Positions 47,925 to 61,600 of a stretch of DNA of 64,000 nt are shown piece by piece. The stretch's first letter is position 1. Each line of letters begins with the position of its first letter. Made by a program: the position numbers and the translations under genes. A model generated the notes under the pieces. That model had not been told where the DNA came from, searched no databases, and saw only the letters and a list, made by a program, of their open reading frames with translations. Source of the stretch: Maylandia zebra (taxonomy: Eukaryota > Chordata > Actinopteri > Cichliformes > Cichlidae); the NCBI RefSeq assembly GCF_041146795.1, contig NC_135176.1, forward strand, positions 27,785,786 through 27,849,785. Direction: 5' to 3'.

Positions 47925-47967
47925 AAATCAAACCTACATTCTTACTCAAAGAATGTAGGTTTGATTT
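47925..47967. repeat. Perfect 19-bp inverted repeat with 5-base loop
   Basis: The left arm (47925-47943, AAATCAAACCTACATTCTT) is followed by loop ACTCA and the exact reverse complement (47949-47967). No further pairing extends it. There is no flanking coding sequence or recognised repeat. Confidence 0.93.
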
Positions 47968-47969
47968 CT

Positions 47970-49114
47970 CCAAGCTTTTCTTTTTTCCTCAGGATGATCT
48001 TGTCATGGAAAAATCCCAGCAGTGACTGAGCAAAATTCCTTTTTTTATTAATGTTGTTGTACTTCTCTCCTCTCTCCCTCATGTCATGCAGGGAAGGAAT
48101 GATAATAAAGACCATGCTGACAGTGAAACAATAACTGGCCCTGAGACTGTACAAACATTTTCCTATCTCCAGTTCTGCACTCAGTGTGATATGTGGCAAA
48201 TGTTTCCTTTTACTTTTCCTACATATCATTTACAAGGCAGTGAAAGTGAAGTAAAACAGCAGAGGTAGTGCTATGTGGTTCAGTATGGCAGAAAATACCT
48301 TCTAATGTCTCTGATTAGCTGTATTTGTTATACATTATTGTACAGGAACCATTTTTTTTTTTGTGGTTTATTAGTCCTAAATGCATAAATTCTGTAAATC
48401 CTATAAGGTTTAGAGAACTAAAAAGAAACTTCAGTTAGTTGCAGATGATAAACTTCAAAAAAAGTTTTCACAAACGTGATTATACATCGTACCTGATTTT
48501 TTGATTGAAGTTACCGTAAAGTAATTATTAACCAAACTAAAAGATTTTTATTTACTTTGACTTTGTTTTTTAGACTCTTTATTTATTTTTTATGAACTTG
48601 CAAAAGGAATGTTTTGTGGAGGTATGGTAAAGATGACACAGGAGATCTAGGGCCGCCACATTTTCACTATAATCCCTTACGGTTGGCAAAAGTAGTGCAG
48701 TATACCTGCTCAAATTACACTTTGCTCATGTTGTTTGTGAACATAAATAAATAATATTCAGCCTGAGAATATTTTAGCTAATGTCTATAATCTGTTTATT
48801 CTACAATGTTGTAATATGATTAATTTTTAAAAATCATTTTATGTTAAAACAAAACAAAACAAAAACAAAACACACAAATCATTTAAAATAATTCAAATAT
48901 TTTGGTCAGATACAAACTATGATTAAATCTCATAGTGCCTTTTTTCGTTCGATGTGACCTTACAAATTTGGGAACACACAATAACACTCCAAAAATTGAT
49001 TGTACCTGTTAAAATGAGACTTCCACTGTGGATTAATTCCCAACAATTTACGAATGACAATAAAATCAAAGCCTCCGTTACACTTACTACACTAATGTTG
49101 CTGTAAGAAGAAGA

Positions 49115-49156
<42 letters not shown>

Positions 49157-49559
49157 TCAAAAACATAAAAATAAACAAAAAAGTTTTAGGAGAAGGAGAG
49201 TGCAGGAAACATGAAAACCATAACATATACTTTAACAAGTAATACTTCTTAATGGCTACATTATAAACTAACTGTAACTAAAAATAAACCTTTTATGTGA
49301 TACTATAAACGTTCCACTACAGAGCGTTGTTAAATACTGTTATTAATGAAGGTGAGAATAAATTATACAACAAACGTAAAATGAGCACCACAAAAAGACA
49401 TTCTGACATAGGCTGAGCTTTAAGGAACAACAAAAAACGTAAATAAATGCACGTAAATATTAATAAACAAAAATAATTTTACTTTATTAATACATATTAA
49501 TAAAGTACATCTATATGTAAAAGAAAGTGGTTAAAATGATACTTTTGTCCTTAAAACAT
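47970..49559. other. Intergenic between LINE block and CUL5 promoter
   Basis: AT-rich with no gene. It holds an (AC)n tract (49119-49153) and an AAAAC-rich patch (48846-48871). RAB39A, which lies in this gap in human, was not found. Confidence 0.45.
49119..49153. repeat. (AC)n microsatellite
   Basis: Seventeen AC units. Confidence 0.95.
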
Positions 49560-49670
49560 TTCTATTTAAAAAACAAAAGCTTCCCTAACAACAGCGATAT
49601 TTCGATAAGGTTAATCTTCGTAGGTCTTGTTGTTCGCGCGAGATTTTACGAGAGGATAAGTTGAGGGAAC
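49560..49670 (+). promoter_or_regulatory. cul5: CUL5 proximal promoter and 5' UTR
   Basis: CpGs appear abruptly (GTTCGCGCGAGATTTTACGA at 49632-49651) just before the start codon, and CpG-rich sequence continues to about 50040 in intron 1, as in a housekeeping promoter. There is no TATA box at a sensible distance. The start-codon context GGGAACATGG is good. Confidence 0.55.
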
Positions 49671-52600
49671 ATGGCGACGTCTAATTTGCTAAAGGTAGGA
49701 TCCACTTCGATTCAATTATTTGTACTCAGCGTCCGTGGAATTGCTTGTCATGTGTGCAGTGTGCTGTGGGCGTTTAGCTCCGGTGTTAACGAACAGCACG
49801 CTGCACCCGTTTACGGCCGTCCCGTCGGTGTTTACTTCAGCGTGGAGCAGTTAAGTTGCATCTGGCTAACATTAGCCACTTATCAGTGATTTAGCTGGCT
49901 ACACAGAAAAGCTACAACACTGCTAAATGTGAAGGGAAACGGCAGATACGGGGGAGCTGCAGAGTCACAGGGATGTATTCTCTAATGAGCCTGCGTTAAA
50001 ATACAACCACAGTCTGTGTGTGTGTGCGCGCGCTGGGTGCAGGTCTCATATCCTCTACCTGTCAGTGGCTCAGGAATCTGCAGCCAAGCTAAAGGCTGCC
50101 TGGAGCTGCTGTTTGCTCTGGTGGCTCCTGTAATCTTCAGCTGCTGTTTCGCTAACAAAGCTTCGCTTGTCAGACACCTATGGATGTGAGCAGACACAGG
50201 CTAGAGCTGAAGGCTAGGTATAGTTAAGTGACAGCAGCAGTCTATGCAACAACTGTCTATTCAGTAGGGAAATAACTCAGTGATTCTCAACAGTTACTGT
50301 CAGATGAACATTCTTTGACCAAAACAGAATCTGTGTGGATCTTTATTATGAAGGCCTTCACACGCAAGGTTAATGATAGGTGTAAATAATTAAATCTGCT
50401 ACATGTGACCACTCTGCAGTGAGCTGTTTATGATTATCTGGTCCTTTAGCTTTTTACTTCTTTACCATAGTGCCATGTTTTCTTGCATTTATGAAATGAT
50501 CTAGTAAAAAGTAAGAAAATTCGTTGTTTTCCTCTTATTTTATTGCCAACAAAAGGTCATCCAAATACAAAATGTGAAAGGTAAAAGGAGAAATGGGACA
50601 CCAGAGGGTGAAAAAAGCTATGCAGACTATTTTGAGATCAACCTGTGTTTGTGCATATTAATCAAATTAAAAGCAAGAAATAGGCCACATACAGTTGTGT
50701 GATAAAGTATTTGTCAAACATGGTGGTGTCAGCCTGATGGTCTGGGGCTGCTTTGCTGCTTCAGGAAGTTGTACAGGTAGAACCATGAATCCTGCTCTCT
50801 ACCAGAAAATCCTAAAAGAGAATCACCAGCCATCAGTTTTTGCCCTAAAACTCGAGCTCACTTGGGTTATGCAGCAGGACAATGATCCAAAACATACCAG
50901 CAAGTCCACCTCTGAATGGCTCAAAAAAAGAAATAAAATGAAGGTTTTGCAGTGGTCTAAGCAAAGTCCAGACCTAAATCAAATTGAGATGCTTTGAACT
51001 CACTTTAAACAGGCCGTTCAAGCTCGAAAACCCCCCAATGCGGCCTAATTAAAACAATTGTTCAAAGAAGTGTGGGAGGAATTCCTCCACAGTAATGTGA
51101 AAGACTCATTGCCAGGTATCACAAATGCTTGATTACAGTTTTTGCTGCCAAGCATGGAACAACCAGTTATTAGCTTTAAGAGGCAGTTACTGTTTCATAT
51201 AGGGCCAGGTAGGTTTTGATCTTATATCAAATATCTTTCTCTAATATTAAAATGTGTTTGATAATTTGAAACATTGAAGTGTGACAAATATGCAAAAAAG
51301 TAAGAAACTGGAATAGCCTGTATGTACCTACGGTGGTTGGTCCAGCTGTAGGGAAGGCCAAAACTCTTTTGATGATTGCCAGAGAAACCGTGATATACTG
51401 GTGATTGATGTCTGCTAATGTCAGAGGCAGATATTTATTTCTTGTCACATCAGTTATTTTTCTTGGTTTCCTTGGCACAAGAGGTTAAAAAAAAAAACAG
51501 TAAAACACTAGCATAGTTGATCAGCCGCATTATTTTAAATATTAGGGTTGTTATGATCCCAGGATTTGTGACCAACTACACTAAAATCATAAAGGTATTT
51601 AAACTAGTTTGATGCAGAGAACCCGCACAAGGTAATCAACAAGTAATAAAATGTTATATAGCCACAAATTAAACTGTGCAACTAGATGGTAGTTTTGGTA
51701 GTCTAACCTTAGTCTATTTCATTTGCACTATTATCAAGTCATTGTGCAATAATTACCACTCTAAAAACTTGTCTTTTTTTATGTTTTTTTTTTTTTTGAA
51801 TGATATATAACAAAAAAGAAACAAAAAAGCTAACACACTGCAGACTGAATCAATATCAGCACTGGCATTAATAATATCAGACATATCAAAAGTCCATCAG
51901 CACCGCAGCGTGTCTTGAATGAGTCACTATATGACCCATCAAAATGAAAAACAGCTGAGATTAAATTAAAATCCAAATGCTTTTATTTTGACTTTTTGTA
52001 CAAATCTTAACACTGTGAATTGAACAAGCATCCAGTCCTTTAAGCTTCCTGGGGTTTCCACTGCAAAACAAGTTCAACACATCTGAGATATCTTTCCTTA
52101 TCTGGCTTCACTTCACCTAACATCATCAATCAGGCTGAGTGGTCACACAAATCTGCTTCACAACTCGATAAGTACAGAGTTTATCACTCTAGTTATGAGG
52201 TGAAGTTGGCAGCATCTGACCAATCAGAAGAGAGGGGAAGAGCACTGAATGAAAGTCAGTAAAACTGAAAAGCAATATAAGAATAAAGCCGATTTAAGTC
52301 AGAGTGTGTAAGTTAACAGACTTCACAGTTTTGTTGTTAAGAAACAGGGAGGATCTGATATGCAGATTTAGCCTACTTGCAGATTTTATATGTGGTACAG
52401 AAGTACAAGGTTCAGACTTCCTGTTGTTGGATCATCTATATTAAGGCTTTTTCTGCTTACCAGGGAAAGACAAAGACTCTGTCACTGAAAATGTATTGTC
52501 AGGACACTGAGGTCAGAGCAGTTTTCCAGGAATGGTGATGGTGTTTTGCAATTCCTAAATCAGGCTTTATGGTCGGCCCGTGAAGTCATGTTTTAGTCTG

Positions 52601-55600
52601 TGGCTGAGGGGCAGCTTTGTCCATTTTGATAAGTCATCACAAGTGATTGTTCTCTGTGGGGAAGATTCTGCATTTCTGCTTCTCCTCTCACTGCCTCCCA
52701 TTCCCTTTCATCTGTGTTGTCAAAAAGAAACCTCCATCTCAAAATTTTGTCATTGTACAGAGAAAAACAGAAAGCTGAGAAAGTTTCACAGAGAAAAACA
52801 GAAAGCTGAGAAAGTGAAACTTATATATACATATAAATAATCTTAAATTGCCAGGTGTTTGAAAGCAGATTAATGTTGAGTTGTAGCTCACCCTAAAGTT
52901 TTGTTTTAGTGAGTCATATAATTTGACTCTTCTCCTCTCCTGCTTGTTTCCAGAACAAAGGCTCCCTTCAGTTTGAAGATAAATGGGACCTGATGCGCCC
53001 CATAGTACTGAAGCTCCTGCGGCAAGAGTCCGTCACCAAACAACAGTGGTTTGACCTGTTCTCGTAAGTTTTCGGTGACTCTACCTCTGCGCTTTCACCT
53101 TAGGCTTTGGTTTTTAGATGTGATGATGTGACTCCTTTTTTTGCTTCTACAGAGATGTCCATGCTGTGTGCCTGTGGGACGACAAAGGTCCAGCTAAGAT
53201 CCACCAGGCCCTCAAAGAGGACATATTAGATTTCATCAAACAAGCACAAGCAGTAAGCTTTTTGTCTTCCAGTTCATTTAAGTTCAGTGTTTCCTACACA
53301 TACATGTTGCTTGGACAGCATATACAAGCATCTTACCCAACACTCAAGTATATTTTGTGACTTATTTTAGCGTTTTGTAAATGTTTTTGTATCTATCTGA
53401 GTAGATGAGAAAGCCTTCCTGTTTAACATCTTTGCATTTTTCTAATATTGTAGTTTTATCTTCCTTTACTGTGGCTATGTGACTAGGAAGAATGGGCAGT
53501 TTCCTAGTGATTACACTGAACTTTTCTAGACAGAGGTTGAACGAGCAAATATCCTCGATCCCAGACAATTACTTTTGATCGCAAGGTGATTGCACAGGTT
53601 GCCTAGGGGAGGCAACATGTCTTTAAACAGTCACAGTTTGACTTATATTGACTGCAGTCACTCTCACACAGATTGGGAAAGGTTTGCTGTCTAATTTGTA
53701 AATGCAGACAGATGCCTTCACATTACCATCAATCTGAGTCTGCAACAGGTCTCTTTGCAGTCGTGGACTCCACTCAGCTTGTTGTATTCTGGGTATATTC
53801 CTGTATAAAAGCAACATTATAGTTTCACAATAAATTGCCGTATTGTAGAAACTGCTTCATTATTTGTTGAGCAATTTTTGATTTGTATCTACGGGGTTCT
53901 GGCTGGACACTGAATGTAAGTAGTTGACATGAATTTCTGTGGATGCAGACAGCAACAAATTTGCACTTTTTGTCAATTTGTTACAGTTAATCACTTTATC
54001 TTCGTAGACAGATTGCATATAATTGCAAACGTAACCTCATTCAGTCACAGATGAGTAGCAGACCGACTGCATCTTATTGGTGTTTTAACTCCGTTGTGAC
54101 ACACCTAAGATGCTTTGAAGAAGACAACTGACAGCAAATGATCCTTTCTTCAAAGCAACCATTGCAAACCTCTCATCTCAGACCACTGTTTTGTGTGACT
54201 GTGACTCTGCGGCCACTACACCTGTCCATGGTTGTGATTGTTGACATGCTGCCACTGTTGCATCTTTCACGTCCGTCTGCTTGTAGCTAGTCTGATTGCT
54301 GTTGTTGGAATAAATGAAGCTAGATATGGAAAAAAATATATTTTATAATTTAAGCTTTCTTTGTTGTACAGCCCCTGTTTCAATGAACAAAATAGATTCA
54401 TGTCATGAGTTCCTCTTTTGATCATTTTTGCAGCACACATAGACTTTCAGTTATTTGTGAGGTTGCTTCTACTTTACAGTAGCAGAAAAACCTGGTCCCA
54501 CTGCCTTAGCTGACACTTTCACACAGTCCTCTGAAGATCAACTGCTCCTTTCTTCTCTCAGAAGGGACATTTGGGTTTTGAGAGTCCCCTTTATGCTTAA
54601 TTGGCAGCATCATCGTCCAACATTAGCCAACTTCCCCTGACAGATGACCCGGTCAGGCCGGACGGCATTCTGCTCTCTAGTACTCAGAGCTTTAAAGTCA
54701 CGCTGAAATGAGTTCCTCCATCCAGCGTTTAAAGAGTAGGTTTCCCTTTAACAGATTTTTTTTTCTCTAATATGGAGTGGCATTTGTAATAAAAATACTT
54801 AAAAGATATAAGTATTACAGAACTTTAGTAAAATCTAGCCTAGTCTCAATTTCAAACTGAGATTTATCAACTTGTTCCCCAAAGTTTTGTGTAAGTTCTC
54901 CTTTTTTTACCTGTTAGCTGACCGTTTTGGGAACTGCTCCATTAATTGTTGGATGAATGTTATGACAGAGATTTCAAATTATCTGTGTCTGTTTGAATGA
55001 TAGATACAGGCTATGTTTTATTTCTCCAGACATTTAAAAAATACTTTCTGTTCTGACATCAGTTTAAATTTCTCATCAGTGTTCGTGCTGATTCTTTAAG
55101 GTGTATCTTAATTTTAAATATCGGCTACCAATTTATTTCTGCAGGTGCAAACTGACCCTAACTTGTGTCTCTCTCCTTTTCTTAGCGGGTGCTTAGTCAC
55201 CAAGATGACACGGCGTTGCTGAAGGCGTACATTGTGGAGTGGAGGAAGTTCTTCACACAGTGTGACATTCTGCCCAAACCTTTCTGCCAGCTGGAGATCA
55301 CTTTGATGGGTAAGCAAGGAAGCAACAAGAAGTCCAACATGGAGGACAGCATCGTCCGCAAGGTGAGTGGGTTTGTTTGTTTCTGTCTTTTTACTGTGAT
55401 CCAAAGAAACATTCGTCAGTGTGCATGTTTGTGTTTAACATTTTTTCTCTATGCTCACTGCAGCTCATGCTTGACACATGGAACGAGTCCATTTTCTCCA
55501 ACATTAAAAACAGGCTACAAGACAGTGCCATGAAGCTCGTCCACGCCGAGAGGCTGGGGGAGGCCTTTGACTCACAGCTGGTCATCGGAGTGCGGGAGTC

Positions 55601-58600
55601 ATACGGTGAGAAAAACTGAGACACACCTGTTTCAAGCCTTTGTTTGGATCCTGCAGGCGACGTCTGAAGGTTCTGTTTGTCCAGTCATAGATCAGAAAGG
55701 GTAGAAAATATGACTGCTCGTGAATGACAGCGTAGTAGCTTTTGGTTTCAGCAGCTTGGTATTGAGGCTGAGGCCTCCTGTTCTACATGACAGACATTGT
55801 TTATGAATGCACAACAACTGGAGATGGTCTGCTTCACACCTTTTGGACTACCGGAAATACTCTTTGTGTTATACATACTAAAGTCTTGAGTCACCCCTCA
55901 TTTCTTCGTATTTCTTCGCTTTTGCAATCAGAACAATGATCTGAATGCACCAAACATACTAACTCTTTACGGCGATGTCCACACCTACTCGGGTATTTTT
56001 GAAAACGCAGCTTTTTCTATGCGTTTGGGCCTTTGGGCCTTTCGTCCAGACGTAAACAATGTTTTTGCTCACTGAAAACAGATTTTTTTTAAAACTCCTG
56101 CCGGGGTGGAGATTTTCGAAAACTCAGTTTTCAGTTTCTTTCTTTCTTTCTTTATTGAATAAACTCCGGCCAAGAGGCCAAGTGAGACAAAATCCAAAAT
56201 ACTGTCTTTAGTTATTAACATTTGAAATGATGAAAACACTTGAAAAGTAACACAAAATTAGCTGCCTTTCCAGAAAAACACAAAAACTTTTCAGAAGTAC
56301 TTAAGGATTTCTGAGTACTAGCCCTACGTCCCGGGGCTAGCGATATCTCTGGTCGGGCGACCAAAATCTATCTCAGCACTGCCCATCGGGCTAGCAATTT
56401 TGCGAGCCCTGAAAATGGAGCGCAGTAGAAAATGTAATTCATCACCATCTGTTAAAAAAACACAGGACCAGGAAGAGAAAAATATGAAAAACCACAGATA
56501 TGCAAATCAACAGTCTTGCTATGTCTAGCCTTTGTACTACTTTTTTTTAACCACTTAACACTAACATTTGAGTCACTCAAGCTCAAAAAATTGTATTGTA
56601 TCTCACTGTGTGATGATTTTTATTGTCCTGAGCAGTAAACCTGTGCTCCAACCCCGACGACAAGCTGCAGATCTACAGGGATAACTTTGAAAAAGCGTAT
56701 ATGGATTCTACTGAGAGGTTTTACAGAACACAAGCACCGGCCTACCTCCAGCAGAACGGCGTCCAAAACTACATGAAATATGTGAGTAACACTCCTGGGC
56801 CAGAAAACAGATTTCCCAGTTTCTCTGTTTATTTTAATGGAACTGCTGCTCACTGTTTACTTGCTGGTATAACTACCTTTATTTATCCCATATTTGTGAA
56901 ATACCAACTATAAACATTTAAAACTTACAGGATTTTCATCTTTATATGTTTGCTTTTAGCTTTTTCTAACATGCATAAATATTGCATATATATGTTTTAT
57001 TTTCATCAGGCTGATTCGAAGCTGAGGGAAGAGGAGAAACGTGCCCTGCGTTACCTAGAGACGAGACGTGACTGCAACTCTGTACAAGCAGTTAGTATAA
57101 GCTCCATTGTTTTAGTTTGAAATTGTGTAAACATAAACATCAATTTCTGTGGTCTCTAAATGTTTATATTCTATTTAATTTTTAAGCTTTTTCTTCTTTT
57201 TCAAGTTACAGTAAAAAATATTGTGCCACTTCCAAAAAAAAAATAAAAAAATATTGTGCCAGTTTTTGCCATATTTCACGATTTTCACCCAGAAATCAAA
57301 GACAAAAAGCATATTTTTAAAATATCCTTGTTTACTTTGTGTGATTAAAAGATTGCAAATAAATATTTAGAGTATGTAGCAGTTCAAGTTCCCTTGAACT
57401 GCAGTTTTTACTGTTTTTACAAACTGCTGTTTGTAGTATAGTGAATAATACAGATGTGGCCAGGCGTTCCTTTCACATATTTCCTTTTACTTTAATCTTT
57501 GGGTTATTTCATGCAAAGCCTATTTCACGTTTCCTCTTATTATTATTCCTTGATGGGCTTATTCCAAGTTTGGTCTTCTCCTCTTACTCTTGGAAAGACA
57601 GTGCTGAAGGATCGTCCCAAAAATGCTGATTTCTGATATCTGCACGTGTGTTGTCTCTGAGTGTTTTTGCCTCTGCTTATCTTTGCAGTTAATGGAGTGT
57701 TGCGTCAATGCGCTAGTAACATCGTTCAAGGAGACCATCTTAGCCGAATGTCCGGGCATGATCAAACGAAATGAGACAGAGAGTGAGTACGGCAGGACTG
57801 TTCCCACCAAAGGCTCAGCCAGCTCAGGTTTGCACTAGAAAATAGCCTGAACAAATCTCTCTGCATCTGTACAACATCCCTGTGTGATAGTATGACCAGC
57901 CTCGTTAATCTAAAACGAAGTCGGAGGTTTACACAGAAGGCGACGTGTGAGGTGGAAGGTCGTCACGATAGATCCGTCTGTCACAGCACTCGATGTTCTA
58001 ACTGAGTGTCCTGTGGGATCCAAAGCTTTTACTTGGGGGAGGGGGGGGGGACTGGTTAAATAGTATACACTAAATTTCATAACGTTAATAAAAACAGGTA
58101 TTCAGTGGATCATAACTGATTCTCGCGCTGGTTTGAAAACACACAGACTGAGTGCAGGAAGTGCAGAAGTTGTTCAGGTTAAAGTAAAACAAAAATAAGG
58201 ATTTGAAACTCGTTACTCAGACATGAATTTGTTGTTTGTTTGTTTTTTAATAATAAAAGGCTTTCAAGTCTTGTATCTGTGCCCGAGCTTTGAGACTTAT
58301 TCATGAGGTTTTATATCACAATAATAATTTTATACATTAAAGGTAGTCTGTGCTCGTTGCCACAGATGCATTTAGTTTTCAATTTGATATTTTAGCTGCT
58401 GGTATCACATCTTGTTCTTTTCTTTTGCTCACATTGCTGTTCACTGTAGATGAACACATCCTGGTGCATTAAACCTACCCAGAGATTATGTAGCATTTTT
58501 CTTCCAGACATTTTGCACGATTTCAATGTAAATGTCCAATATGGAAAATCTTAAGAATACATAAAAGTTTGTATTGGAGAATTGTTTCGTGATTAAGACC

Positions 58601-61600
58601 TCTGTCAAGTTTCTGGGCTGCATTAACCACCCATCCGTATTATTAATGCATCTGTGTGTGTGTGTGGTTTAATTCATGAAATTGACAAAGGCCTTCCACA
58701 ATAATGGATTTTAAAGTAGCTCGTCTTCTGCTCGTGTTATAATGTAGCTACAAAATGAACATTAGAGACATGTCACTAGTACAGAAATGCACATTTAGGG
58801 ATTTAGTTCAGTCTTAATTTTTCAAGTTGTATTGATTCTGGTAAAGACTGGGGCATCACAGAGTTATTTCTTGCAGTATATCATCTGTTTTAGGGTCTGC
58901 CCACCTCCTTGCTGTTGACTGCTCCATAACTCTGAGTCATAGTCTTTCTAAAAAGCAAGGATGATGCCTTTGCTTTCACCACAGAGTTGCACCTGATGTT
59001 TTCTCTCATGGACAAAGTGCCCAACGGCATCGAGCCCATGCTGAAGGACCTGGAGGAGCACATCATGAGTGCTGGGCTGGCCGATATGGTAGCGTCGGCG
59101 GAGACGATCACCTCTGTGAGTGTCGCACAGACAAACATGCCACACTGGTGATGGTGGGAGGTTAGCCAGAATAGACTGCAGGTTATTACAGTTTGTATTA
59201 ACATCGAGATGCGTTTCAATGACAGCAGTAAATGCTGAGATGCCGTCATTCTTATTAATCAAAACGCCAGCTTGATAATGATCCAGAGAGAGATCGTTGG
59301 GGTTGGGAAAAGAAATGGGTGTGCAGCAGATGAGTTAATCTTATGCATGAAGACTAAACATCCATCCATCAATTTTCTTCCGCTTATCCTTGTCAGGGTT
59401 GCTGGGGGGGCAGCCTATCCCAGCTACCATAGGGCGAGAGGCAGGGTACACCCTGGACAGGTTGCCAGTCTGTCGCAGCGCTAACAGAGAACATGTTAGA
59501 TTTTTATTTTTTGGTTGTTTTTTTTTAATATTGCAAAACATTTTCCTCACTTTACACCTCCACACTTCTGTTTAAGCTGAAAAATTCTCGTCTCACACTC
59601 AGTCCTTTTTATGCTAATAAATTAATTTAGAAATTTAGATGTGGTACACCAAATCTACACAAATCCTTGGACTCCTTAGATACCCCATCGGAGGGTATTG
59701 TTGTCACCCTGCCAGGAGGCCAAGTGGGCACCATGGACATCGAAGTTTGTGAATGCGATAACTCGAGACTGAAGCGATGTAGGAATTTAAAACTGATACC
59801 ATAGGTGTATCTACTAAAAACTTCAGACGAGTTTGAACTTGACCTCAAGTCCAGAGGTAAAGTTTCTAAAAATCTTGTGGATGCAATATTCACCTGGAAT
59901 TTTGAAAGAAAAAAATCTCGAAGGCTGAGGGGTACCACTGGCCTCAAAGTGTATGTCCCTTCTCTTTTAAGAAACACTATAAGGGTGTTGTCAGGGAGTA
60001 AGTTTATTGCTTTCTACATAATTTGTGCAGTGTGAAAATGAACCAGATGGGGGGGCTTTTATAAATGTTTTTAATTTTAAGAATAGTGCATTTGTACCTG
60101 TTTGTAACTGGTATTACAGGTTGTCCCTGTGGTCCTTATGGTCCCTTTTTTAACGGTTTAGATTTTTAATGCTTAAATTATAAAATTTAAGGCCTGTAGA
60201 TAAAATTTCAACGTACTGTAAGTTTGTGGACCTTGAGCTTGGTTAATGTAAATCTGAACTTTTATCCTGATCTCAGTGAGTGGTTGCACCATCGGGTCTT
60301 TGTTGCAGGACTCAGAGAAATACGTGGAGCAGCTGCTCACCCTGTTTAACCGCTTCAGTCGACTGGTGAAAGAGGCCTTTCAGGATGATCCACGCTTCCT
60401 GACTGCTAGAGACAAAGTGAGTCACACTTTGTTCCATTGTAACTGTAGGGTGCCTGTCTTAGAATATCCTCAGAACTTTTTTTCAATCCTCTTTGCAGGC
60501 CTATAAAGCGGTTGTGAATGATGCCACGATATTTAAATTAGAGCTTCCCATGAAACAGAAAGGGTAAGAGAGCTGCCTGCATGAACTTCAGCTCCGAATG
60601 ACAGCTTGATTACACTCGTCTCTCCTCACCTGCGTTTACAGGGTAGGGTTGAAAACTCAGCCTGAGTCCAAGTGTCCAGAGCTGCTAGCCAACTACTGTG
60701 ACATGCTCCTGAGGAAGACTCCACTCAGCAAGAAGCTCACCTCTGAAGAGATCGAGGCCAAGCTCAAGGAAGTGGTAAGTTTAGTGTTCTTGTAAGTTTT
60801 TAAAATGGCATTCCTGCATCTGACATTGATCTACTGTTAGTTATTGCCCTGGAAGTCTTGAGAGAACATGCAGGAAGAACATGAAACAGGCAAGCTCTGA
60901 CTTTATTGGAACGTTAAGAAGTAAAGAGCAATAACCTCAACAAATTTGTGCCAACTCAGAAAAATATTCTTACGTGTTTGAATTCTCAAGAAACTGCAAC
61001 AAACACCGAAAGTCGCTGCTGAGTCCTTTCCAACCGGTGTTTATTTAAATTTATTTATCGGTTTTCCTGCAGCTTTTAGTCCTGAAGTATGTCCAGAACA
61101 AAGATGTTTTCATGCGCTACCACAAAGCCCACCTGACCCGTCGGCTCATCCTGGACATCTCAGCCGACAGCGAGATAGAGGAGAACATGGTGGAGTGGCT
61201 CAGGGTAGGAGCTAACGGGGAACATTTACTTTCTATTTTTCCTTCTATGAAGCTCACCTTACTCTGTTTACTAAATGTTTTCATCAGTGAGACATCTGGG
61301 GCTGTCTCCTTTTCATTTATCATCACAAGTATCACCGACAGAACATCATAATGAGAAACTGCTCGCAAATTAACACAGACACAATTAGTAACACGATTAA
61401 TTGATTAATCTTTACTGTGATGTCATTTGTCCAAACAGGAAGTAGGAATGCCAGCTGACTATGTCAACAAGCTAGCGAGGATGTTCCAAGACATCAAGGT
61501 GTCGGAGGACCTCAACCAGTCCTTCAAAGAAATGCATAAACATAACAAGCTTGCTTTACCAGGTAAAGTCAGAAAATGTTTTATTTAATAAAATGATGAC

